Assembly: GCA_963576475.1 (NCBI GenBank)
Contig: OY754981.1
Location: 24,575,411-24,639,410, forward strand
Origin: Molanna angustata
Lineage: Eukaryota; Arthropoda; Insecta; Trichoptera; Molannidae
Direction: 5' to 3'
Length of the DNA: 64,000 bases
A model generated the notes under the pieces. That model searched no databases. It was not told the DNA's origin and worked only from the letters and a program-made list of their open reading frames with translations. This document shows, piece by piece, positions 35,701 to 46,692 of the stretch. Numbering within the stretch: position 1 is the stretch's first letter; each line of letters starts with the position of its first letter. The position numbers were made by a program, and so were the translations under genes.

Positions 35701-36000
35701 TTATTTATTTATTTACTAACTAACGGCATAAATTGCATTTACATACAGATATAAACAAACACGATTATGTACCTATACACTTAGAGAAAGAAAAACCTAC
35801 ACAGTAAAAATAATAGAAGTAAGCAAACATAACATAAAAAAATATATAAGTACATATACTTAAAATGAACCAAAAAATTAAATAAAAAAGCAATATAAAA
35901 TACAACAAATAGCTGTAGAAGCAGTATACTGTCAAAAAAAACATTAGGTATACAATTGAAAATATACAAATCCGCACTGATCCAACTGTCGATTCGTTCA
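35700..36000 (-). mobile_element. LINE 3' end, second tail type (K)
   Basis: On the minus strand TGTAAATGCAATTTATGCCG, TTAGTTAG and a (TAAA)n tail. A matching tail, TGTAAAAGGCAATTTGTGCC, lies at 63536-63590. Upstream A/T-rich sequence up to about 36170 probably belongs to the same element, but no coding frame is recognisable. Confidence 0.5.
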
Positions 36001-36940
36001 TGAGAATTCAATTCTCTTAATGAATCGACATTATTAAGCCAAGATGCGTGTACAAAGGAAAATTTTGTATGGTGTAGTGGACTTTTTGCATGCTAATAAC
36101 ACCAACTAGAGGCCTCGCAGCATATATGTTCCCATACATGGATTTACTCAGAATTCGGAGTAGAACATTTTATGTGAGTTTTGTGTGTGTGTCTGTGTGT
36201 CCCCCCCCTGTGTGTATTATAAGTTGTATCTCTCATAAAAAATGAGTATATCGTCCGTTTATATTTATGTTATTCAAGCACTTTTCCACTGAGGCATATT
36301 GTAAACTTTCTTTACTATATAATTTTTTTGTAAATGCTCTTATAGGTGTAAAATATAATTAGAAATCATTAACATAGATACTAGACAAGATTTAAACATT
36401 GAAATACTTCTTTCGTATAATTTGTGTTATGGAACTGTGTTCATTATGCCCTTCTTATTTGATCAATACATTTATCTATGTGAGATCTAATATACGTAAG
36501 GGTTAGATCTATTTATCCAATAGATGTTATGGAATAACCATCAATCTCTTGTTCTCGAGGTACGTCAGTTTATATAAAATTGGAAGATATCGTATTATCT
36601 GATCATCGGAGACTGAAGATATTCTCGACACATTACAATTCAAATGGACTCCATTGTTTATTCAAGACGAAGAACAGAGGAGAATACTTCCACAGCAATA
36701 ATTGACAAGGAACAGTCACTCGGGGATGCAATTTTAAAGTGACAGCAATATTCCAATGGCCGACGCCATTATTTTGACATAATTGCGGAGCAGAGAGTCA
36801 AGAAATGGACGGGCATCAAAGATAAAGTGATTTTTGACAGTTTTAAATGCATTCGTGAAGTTTGTGAAAAGTAAAAGGTATTTCAACGGTAGGAACTATA
36901 GTGTTTCTTCTCGAGAATTCACGATATATATTATTGACAA
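36001..36940. other. no recognisable gene
   Basis: Contains a short GT-rich run with a C tract at 36178-36215. Otherwise noncoding. Confidence 0.4.
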
Positions 36941-37860
36941 TTTATTTATTTTATTTACATAGTATACACAAACATAATGCACACTGGCGAGCTTATTGCT
37001 ATTAGACAATTTCTTCCAACCAACCAGATTACAGAGTTACAGAATTATATATGTACCTACATCAACAAAAAATGAAAGCTAAAATAGAATAAAGAAAATA
37101 TACATAACACTAAGATAAATAAAAATCTGTTAAAAAAAACATCATAGCAAAAAAGGATTGGGAAAGAACAAGAAGAGGAAATCGAGATCAGGTGTTTACA
37201 TACATACATAACATCACGCCACGTCCCTTGCGGGGTAGGCAGAGAGAACCGAACGCCACATTTTTCTATCCTGGCACGCATCCCTCGCCTCGTCCACATT
37301 CATGCATCGTCTCATACGTGTTCGTCTATTGCTCACACTTCTAACATTTCCGTCATTCAAAATATCGTTCACATGGTCGTGCCATCCCTTTCTTGGGCGT
37401 CCCCGACCTCTCATTCCATTCCTTTCCGCTCTGGATATTTTCTTCGTCAGGCTCTCCTCATTCATTCTCCCCATGTGACCAAACCATCTCAATGTGTTCA
37501 CTTTCATTCTAGTAATGCCATCTGGATAAATATTCCTTCTTTGGTAAATGTTACGTAGCAAATGGAAGGAAGGAAAAGGAGAGGGATCAGGTATTTTCGG
37601 AGAGATATCCCTGCTTTAGTCTTTTCTTGAAAATGGAAAGCGAGTTTGACGAAGTTATATCAGGACTCAAATCATTCCAGTCTTGCTGAACGTGCTTCAA
37701 AGGAATAGCTGAAATATTCAATGTTGTGAATGGGGATAGTTGATGTAGTACGTTCAGCAGATCGAAGCGATAGGCCGTGATTAGATAAATAGGTGAATTT
37801 GGTTTTAGGGTACAGCGGATAATAATTCTTAATAGAACTCCATAGAAAATTATTTTTTGA
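36941..37860 (-). pseudogene. LINE-J 3' part, interrupted by an RTE-A insertion
   Basis: The 3' tail (36941-37040; minus strand TTGGTTGGAAGAAATTGTCT then AAGCTCGCCAGTGTGCA) and the 3' UTR (37041-37197) are separated from the ORF end (37585-37860) by an RTE-A copy. The ORF end reads KTKFTYLSNHGLSLRSAERT then STIPIHNIEYFSYSFEARSA, matching the copy at 40150-40890. 5'-truncated and decayed. Confidence 0.75.
37198..37572 (-). pseudogene. RTE-A LINE C-terminal fragment (115 codons)
   Basis: An uninterrupted minus frame (37214-37561) reads ITRMKVNTLRWFGHMGRMNE then ESLTKKISRAERNGMRGRGR, PRKGWHDHVNDILNDGN and SVLSAYPARDVA-stop. This is the RWFGHV-RM---L-K-I---GRGRPRK-W region and end of an RTE-like element. 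The tail is (TATG)n. It is 5'-truncated and inserted into LINE-J with GATCAGGTRTTT on both sides (37186-37197 and 37585-37596). Confidence 0.85.
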
Positions 37861-38005
37861 CAATTTTTATCATCTCAATAGAGACGAAGTTAGAATATTA
37901 TAAAAGAACCAGGAATTTAAGGCACATACAGTGCTTATGACCTGTCATCGGCTGGTTTACGTGATCACTTTATGCACTTGGGCAACGTTCACCAATTATC
38001 CTAGG
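37856..38005 (+). mobile_element. MITE type 2, one arm
   Basis: TTGACAA, ATCTCAATAGAGACGAAG, GAACCAGGAATTTAAGGCAC and GACCTGTCATCGGCTGGTTT, GTGATCACTTTATGCACTTG match the left arm and centre of the element at 11779-12104. The right arm is missing, replaced by repeat X. Confidence 0.75.
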
Positions 38006-38019
38006 TGTATGGGCAACGG

Positions 38020-38465
38020 GTCGATGCCCCCTTCAATTCTTTCCTATGCATGAGCAGGGCAGATGTCTCAACGCCTAGCTCGACGGTGACTTGTCACACG
38101 CGGTGAAGGTTCAGCTACATATTCATCATATTCTGGTGTGACACCCCTCAAATCCGAGAGGGTAGGGTCAAGTCAAGCATCGGATGTAGTAATGGCTCAA
38201 TTTTGAATCGCCAACACGAGTACTTAGGGGTTAGGGGAAGGCCCCCGCCAGCGGCTTGTCGGTACTTGATCCAAGCTTAGATTCCCCCTCGATTGAGGTT
38301 GGCCTCTTAGGGGCAGTGGTATGAAATATGCTTGATTAGTTTCTTGTGTCGTCAGACGAGCAGCCGCTCCGGGGATCAACAGAACTTGAAGCTCTTGTTC
38401 CCAATGAAATGGGGCAGGTGACTGCGAAATTCCTCTCAACGGCTGACAATGGCAAAAAATCATGG
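38020..38465 (-). repeat. dispersed repeat X, longer copy
   Basis: The minus strand of 38295-38340 carries CAAGCATATTTCATACCACT and GCCCCTAAGAGGCCAACC, shared with 22840-22885. The segment is markedly less AT-rich than its surroundings. Function and family unknown. Confidence 0.5.
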
Positions 38466-38489
38466 TTGATCACCCAGGAGGTAGATGAA

Positions 38490-38655
38490 AATTGGGAAAC
38501 AAAGATTTAGATGGAAGGGCGACACACGGAGAGATGCAGCACAGCTTCTTCAGTCTCTTACTGGGGGCCAGCAGCTGAGGAAAGGAGAAGTTGGAGGGCA
38601 ATGCTCGATTTGGATAAGAAAAAGATGCTTATCCTACTGAAGAATCGAACATCGT
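38490..38655 (+). pseudogene. decayed RTE-like LINE end
   Basis: Reads QRFRWKGDTRRDAAQLLQ and, after a frameshift, GPAAEERRSWRAMLDLDKKK. This recalls the RWKDD------W---A-DR--WR--- end of RTE-like elements. Confidence 0.45.
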
Positions 38656-38818
38656 TTCCGTAATAGTTATCGTATACAGAGTGTTTTAAAAAAGGTATTG
38701 TTTTATTAATTAAATCTAAATATGTCGCTACAAAGTATTGATTCATTCAATACTTGCATTGCTTTGAGTTTTCTATAAATGAGATGGTATATAAAATGCT
38801 TAGAAATATGTATATTAA

Positions 38819-39514
38819 GAGGGTGACTGCTGCCAACGTACCTATTTTTTCAATTTGATATACCATCATTATTACTAAACGAATCATTTTGAAAAAAATA
38901 ACCTAGTTAGTTTGGATATTAATAAAGAGAAATATACCTTAACTTTTTGATTATGTTCTGTATATATTCTTGTAGGAAAATAATAAGCATTTCCCGATTT
39001 TAGACATTTATTTTAAATTTCTAAAAAAATATAAGGTATAGAGCAATATTTTTTTTATAAATTAAAGAAGAACAAAATACCTGGAAAAATATGATATGAA
39101 GTTGCATTAACGCATCAGGTTAAGTAAATAAACCAAAAAAACTTTTATTACGCAATGGCGCTGAATGGAAAATAAATGTTTTATTAGGTTTATTTAGTAT
39201 CTAAACCTGAAGCATTGTCACATCATATTTTTCTCGTCACATCATATTTATCTAGATATTTTTGTCTTCTTTAATTAAAAAAAAATATATTACTCTACGC
39301 CTTATAGTTTATTAAAAATATATGATAAACGATGAAAATTGGGGTATGCCATTATTTTTCTACAAGAATTTATACAGAACATTATCAAAAAGTTAAGGTA
39401 TATTTTTGTTTATTAATATCCAAACTATCTAAATTATTTTTTCATAACGATTTGATAAGAAATAATGATGGTATATCAAATTGAAAAATAGGTACGTTGG
39501 CAGCAGTCCCCCCC
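38819..39514. mobile_element. 696-bp palindromic MITE flanked by TTAA
   Basis: The arms GGGTGACTGCTGCCAACGTA...TTTGATATACCATCATTATT and their inverted copy at 39455-39514 are almost identical near the ends and remain partly pairable toward the centre (about 39160). TTAA stands directly outside each end (38815-38818 and 39515-39518), as expected for TTAA-targeting transposons such as piggyBac. The termini are not the classical CCC of piggyBac. No transposase ORF. Confidence 0.75.
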
Positions 39515-39519
39515 TTAAA

Positions 39520-40149
39520 TAGAATCGCATATTGTAAAGAACAGAGAAAGTCTCGAGATTTGTTTAATGTATTTTTCGTGCTGTTAATAGAGAACCTATT
39601 ATGGTAGATATCAAAAGAAACTTAACCTATTTAGTACATACAAGTAAAACTATACTGAATAATCGTATTAAGTGCATTAACCATGTTTAATAGTTTCGCG
39701 TAGTTAATAATTTCACAGTATGACTTATATTAAAGACACATCATAATAATCTTTCATACTAAAAAAATCGACTTCAAAATCAAGAGAGAAAAATGGTTGT
39801 GTATCTATGTATTTATTTAGCAATGAATGTTTTCTGAGCTTTTGTTTAATAACATTATTCGATATTCAAATCCGAGTAAGAATAATATTTATATAAGATT
39901 AATTTATGTCTTTTCGTTGGTAATGTTAGCAAATATCGAAATGACTAACAATTATTTATTAACTACGAACGCCGTGGCTTGTTACTTCATTAATTATGAC
40001 CAAGAGACAATGACGTCACAATGAATGAATTGCTAAATATAAGTTATATAATATTAACACTGAAACATATATATTATTTTTCAACGTTTATTGATATTAT
40101 ATTTTACTAGTCAGACATAACCAAATAAAATCCATTCATATCCTTGTTG
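39520..40149. other. no recognisable gene
   Basis: AT-rich noncoding sequence. Confidence 0.4.
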
Positions 40150-40890
40150 GTTTATTTTATTTTTATTAATCCTTTTGTACTTACATAATATAAACAAATA
40201 TATTGCAAACTGCCGGGCTTATTGACATAAAGCAATTTCTTCCAACCAACCAGATAAAAAAGTATGAAAAAGTGTGAATATATAACAAAAGAATGAAAGC
40301 AAAAAACAAAGAAAATATAGGTATAGTATACTAATATAACTATTAAAACAAAAAAAAAATACTTCATAGCGAAAAAAGGATAGGGAAAGGACAAGGAGAG
40401 GAAATCGGTATAAGGTGTTTAGGGATAAATATTCCTTTTTTAATTTGTTCTTGAAAACAAAGTGAGTTAGACGACGCAATATCCGGACTAAGGCTATTCC
40501 AAAATCTTGCTGATTGTACTTCGAACGACGAGCTAAGAAATTCTGTATCATGGATAGGGATGGATAGTGTTATACGTTCAGCAGATCAGAATGGAATTCT
40601 ATGATTGGATAAATAAGTGAATTTGTTTTTGAGGTACTGTGGCAGGTTTGGATCAGAGAGAATATTATACAATAGTGACAAAATGTGTATATTGCGCCGC
40701 TGCAGGCGTATCTTGGGCCAACAAAGAAGATTGCGGTAAGATCATATGTGATCAAATTTTTTCAACCCAAAAATGAATCTGATACATATATTCTGAAGAC
40801 GTTCAAGTTAATTGGAGATGCACTTCATTAGCATACATCGGCATAATCAAGCAACGGAAGAAGAAGTGATTTTGCGAAAGATATTTTACA
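40150..40890 (-). pseudogene. LINE-J ORF end and 3' UTR
   Basis: Minus-strand codons read LQNICIRFIFGLKKFDHI, RLQRRNIHILSLLYNILSDP, LKNKFTYLSNHRIPF and ITLSIPIHDTEFLSSSFEVQ then SARFWNSLSPDIASSNSL. This is the C-terminal domain of a jockey/CR1-type LINE, with stops between blocks. The 3' end is TTGGTTGGAAGAAATTGCTT, TATGTCAATAAGCCCGGCAG and a TATATTATGTAAG tail. Confidence 0.8.
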
Positions 40891-40914
40891 ACGGAATGGA
40901 AGGTTTTTGAGTTT

Positions 40915-41040
40915 ATTTTTTTGTTTATTTATTTACTTTTTGTACATAATATAAACAAATAAAATTCACACTGGCGGGCTTATTGCCATTAGGCAATTTC
41001 TTCCAAACAACCAGATTATCGAGTGACAGAATTATATATG
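40915..41040 (-). mobile_element. LINE-J 3' end
   Basis: The minus strand gives TTGTTTGGAAGAAATTGCCT, AATGGCAATAAGCCCGCCAG, then TTTGTTTATATTATGTAC. The TTGCC-TAAT-GGCAA hairpin is perfect here, making this the best reference copy of the tail. Confidence 0.8.
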
Positions 41041-41084
41041 TAAATAAAAATACGACAAAATACGAAATGACAAAATTAGACGCC

Positions 41085-41360
41085 GTACCAAGCTTCTTGG
41101 CATTACACACCATATTGTTAGTCTCTAATGGCAGCGGGCAGGCCACGTGGCAAGACAGGAAGTGGACAGATGGGCACCATGAACTCTACAATGGAGACCT
41201 TGGGAAAACAAAAGAAGAGTAGGTCAACCTCAGAAAAGATGAGCAGACGATATAGTTGCTGTCGCGGGAAAAAAGTGGTACAGGGACGCCCAGGATAGAG
41301 AAGGGTGGAAAAAGTTGAAGGAGGTCATACAGCAGTGGAGAGATGGCTGAGGAGAAAAAG
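41085..41360 (+). pseudogene. RTE-like LINE C-terminus (fourth family)
   Basis: The frames give RAGHVARQDRKWTDGHHELY and, after shifts, ADDIVAVAGKKWYRDAQDRE then GWKKLKEVIQQWRDG-stop. This is the GHV-R--D-RW, RRW-DDI--VAG--W---AQDR--W end of an RTE-like element. At least two frame breaks. Confidence 0.7.
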
Positions 41361-41586
41361 ATATGCAGAAGTGTACCTCCTACACAAAGTTAAAGAGAGT
41401 CGCTGAAGCCGAGCCAACCAATCCTCAAGTTTGAAAACAAAGAAAAGATTATAATTAATATTTTAGACACGAATGATTTAGAGTGATTGGAAGCGGGGTA
41501 CTCAGAAAAGAGAGGAGTGGCAGAAGAGGGAGGGGGGAGGTCTATTTTCAAATCTAGACGCAGACAGGCCGATGATGATGACCATT

Positions 41587-43119
41587 TTAATGTATATTTT
41601 TTTTTTTTTTTAACATGTCTACGTAGGGGACGCCAGCTATTAGGATTTGGGTCCATTTTACTCTTTGCAATCTAGAAAAGAGTTTATTAATTCGGATTTT
41701 AAAAAGACCCGGGTTGTACGAAGGTGGAAACACAGAATTCGGAAGATCGTTCCACAGTCGGGCTGCTGTGTTAATAAAGGAGTTCGAGAAGCGACTTGTT
41801 CGTATATGTTGAAGGTCCACTGTGAATGGATGCTGCGATTGAGTGAAGAGAGTGACTCTGTTGCGAGTGGGTGGAGGAGGGACCAAAGATGCAAGTTCTT
41901 CTGAGCAATTCCCGTGGTAGTATCTATAGAATAAACTTAAAATACCGACTCTGCGTCTTTGTTCTAGTGATTGCAATCCATCAGTCAGTGATGGATCATC
42001 AATCAGACGTATAGCACGCCTTTGGACAGCGTCGAGGGTATTCAGTAGGTATTGGGGGGCGCCACTCCAGAGGTGACTGCCATATTCAATAATTGGGCGT
42101 ATTTGCGCTTTGTAGAGTATACAGATCTGGGTCTTAGTAAAATATCTGCGCGCTCTATATAGTACGCTCAATTTGTTGGAGGCGAGTTTCACCTTAGCTT
42201 CGATGGAGCCCTTGTAGTGTAATTGGTTCGTTATAGATACTCCAAGCAGGTCGATAGAGCTGCTGTTAGGTAGGGTGCTTCCGTTGAAAGACACTTGCAA
42301 TTCATTGGGGTTTCTCTTCGCAGAAATTAGACAGGCTTGGGTTTTTGAGACGTTAAATGAAACAAGATTACTTTCACCCCAGGTATTGATTGAGTGGAGG
42401 TAGCTATTTATTTTTTGATGAAGATCTTTCCGGGCTTCTGATATTTCACTCTGTTTAGGAGGTTTGTCAAAAGAGAAATTGTCATGGACTGTGCTGTCAT
42501 CAGCGTAACAGTGGATGGGGGCGCGTAAGAGCAAGTCATTGATATGTAGGAGGAATAGGGTTGGAGATAGAATGGACCCTTGAGGGACTCCCGCATTAAT
42601 GGAATGGGGAGAAGAAGAGCAACCGTCCACTACAGTTATGACTTCGCGATCTTTTAAAAAATTCGCAATCCAAGTACACAGAGACTGGGGTAGTCCATAA
42701 GAAGGGAGTTTCATTAAGAGACCTCGGTGCCAAACCCGGTCGAAAGCTTTAGAGATGTCAAGGGCGACAGTTTGAGCTTCTCCAAAGCGTTCCATAACTC
42801 GACCCCAAACGGATGTCACATACGCGAGTAGATCGCCACAAGATCGATTTCCACGAAATCCATATTGGCGGTCGCTTAAAATTTTGTTTGCTTCGAGGTA
42901 TGTGATCAACTTGGTGTTTAGTACCCTTTCCATTATTTTGGAGAGTACAGAAGTAATAGCGATGGGTCGGTAGTTAGATGGGTTGGAGCGATCACCTTTT
43001 TTGGGAATTGGGTGGATGACCGCTTTTTTCCAGTCACATGGGACAATACCAGTTTTAAACGAGAGTTTGAAGAGTTTAGTGAGAACTGGGGCTGGTTCGG
43101 CGGAGCATTTTTTTAACAT
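41587..43119 (-). pseudogene. 5'-truncated LINE with open 510-codon reverse transcriptase
   Basis: An uninterrupted minus frame covers nearly the whole reverse transcriptase: WKKAVIHPIPKKGDRSNPSN then YRPIAITSVLSKIMERVL, QYGFRGNRSC, VALDISKAFDRVWHRGLL, VPQGSILSPTLFLLHINDLL and CYADDSTVH (YADD intact). A jockey/CR1-type C-terminal domain follows (RPIIEYGSHLWSGAP, LDAVQRRAIRLI, SFINTAARLWNDLPNSVF). The endonuclease is absent because the copy stops near 43125; the first Met is not a native start. The frame runs through VPYVDMLKKKK into the poly-A tail (41595-41610) and ends in flanking DNA. A recent but dead-on-arrival insertion, downstream of the visible TRMT61A exons. Confidence 0.85.
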
Positions 43120-43289
43120 ATATACAAGATATATACAAGAAAAAAATCAATAAATTAGTCATAAATTTGTTGAATGAATATAGATTTCTTAAACCTCCAC
43201 ATTTTAGCAACAAAAATTTACTAACTACCTTAACTTCACAAAACGAGAGAATTTTAAAACTGTTGAAAAATTAAATTAAGAAGAAATTA

Positions 43290-43375
43290 ATAATAAACAG
43301 TAAACACCCTTGCACCCTGCGCAAGTGGCGAGTTAATAGCTATATGGCAATTTCTTCCAGTGCTACCAGCCCAGA
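43290..43375 (-). mobile_element. SINE-1 3' fragment
   Basis: The minus strand reads GGAAGAAATTGCCATATAGC, TATTAACTCGCCACTTGCGC and AGGGTGCAAGGGTGTTTAC, matching the tail of the SINE-1 copies at 55503 and 59005. The tRNA-like head is absent. Confidence 0.65.
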
Positions 43376-43379
43376 GTAC

Positions 43380-44300
43380 CTACTTCAAGTATGGGTAGTA
43401 CCTACTTCAAGTATGGGTTGTATGGTCCAGAGTGAGTTGATTACAAAATTTGTCAAAATTTGCCTCCAGTTGTCCGCAGTGCTCAAAGCAAGAGAACTTT
43501 CACTAAAGGAGTGTAAAAAGTTATGTTTCGTAGAGTAGCACATAACTGAACTATCAGCCCCCTTAAATGATCGTTTAATGATCTAAAAAAATTAATTTTG
43601 GTTTTACGGTAAATACAATACTGAGGATTTGTGCAGAGGAACATAATAATACTGATTATTTTGTAAAAATATTTCATAATTATATTTTTTATATTAATTA
43701 ATGTTCGCTATAATTATGTTATAGCGAACGGTATTGTCATACATACATATTATATGCACATGGATAGGTAGGTATATGAAATGACATGTCAATATTTTGA
43801 GATTTAATATTATTGTTGCATTTTATCCTACCTACTTCTTTCATACCTACAAATTTGCCTACAAAATTCAGTCATCATCAAGAGCACGCCGTGTGAACTT
43901 CGGACTCTCATCAAATCTTGTAAAATAATTCATTCACATCAAACATCGCCATCCAACTTATCAGTTTAGTGTCTGTGAATATTGCGTGAGGTGAGCATCA
44001 GGAGGCATTAGGAAAATTTAATTCTGAACCACACCAGGAAAGGTAGGCAAATATTCTTTCTTTTCCTTCCTCCTGTCCTGGGTAAAACCAGTGGCACACA
44101 CAATTAAAGATATATGTATTTTTTACTACATAATATAAACATGTGCAAAAAGTACACAAGTTTTAAATAAATAAGTTAAAAAAAAACTTATAAACACTCT
44201 TGTCAATACCTGTTAAAAATGTAAGTAAAAGAGAACAAAGCTGAACAATACAAAACCATACAGAACTTTGCAGTAGAAGTGGAAAGGGAAAATCACAAAC
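43380..44300. other. no exon recognised
   Basis: This is where the next TRMT61A exon would be expected. Minus-strand frames here contain nothing like the expected SFSPC-EQ-Q segment. AT-rich with a less AT-rich patch at 43870-44080. Confidence 0.45.
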
Positions 44301-46147
<1,847 letters not shown>

Positions 46148-46692
46148 CTTTTTATTTAATATTTTTATAATGAAACAGACAATGAAAATTTCACAATAGT
46201 TTTCACCACAATCTATATTGATTTTATGGACAATGATCAACTATGTATCATTTAAGAGTATTTATTATCAATATATTTTGGCAAATGGTAAAATATTCAC
46301 CAAATCATTAACTACTCCAAGGGATAAATAAACTGTCACTGAACTGACTGAACTTTGTTTTTGACAAGCACGTGGATAAACAAAACGTCAAAAGTATGTT
46401 TTGTAATTTTTCTGTGCTACTGTTCCCCTCTAGCGGCAATATGTGGCAAACGTACGGTTTCATTTGTTTCATAACCTCAAATCGATTAAAGGCTTGACGT
46501 TTGTGTTTGTATTCGCGTCCTGTGATAACTTTCCGCGAATAAATCGCTTTAATATACTAATTTGCAGTGAAACTTAAAAAAACATTATAAAATGAATTAC
46601 TTTAACTCTAGTCGGTGACAAAGCTTTCTTTCCTACATGTTTAGTGACATAATTTTAATGTAACGATGCGTAAACCGTTTGTGTTGTTAAAA
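46148..46692. promoter_or_regulatory. bidirectional intergenic region of TRMT61A and MED24
   Basis: About 0.5 kb separates the two divergent start codons. No repeat copy was recognised in it, unlike nearly all surrounding sequence, and no clear TATA box sits at a useful distance from either start. It should hold both 5' UTRs and a shared promoter. That is inference from the layout. Confidence 0.6.

Noticed and set aside
35781..36011. Hydrophobic minus-strand ORFs
   Set aside because: They lie in the AT-rich 3' region of a LINE and are compositional artefacts.
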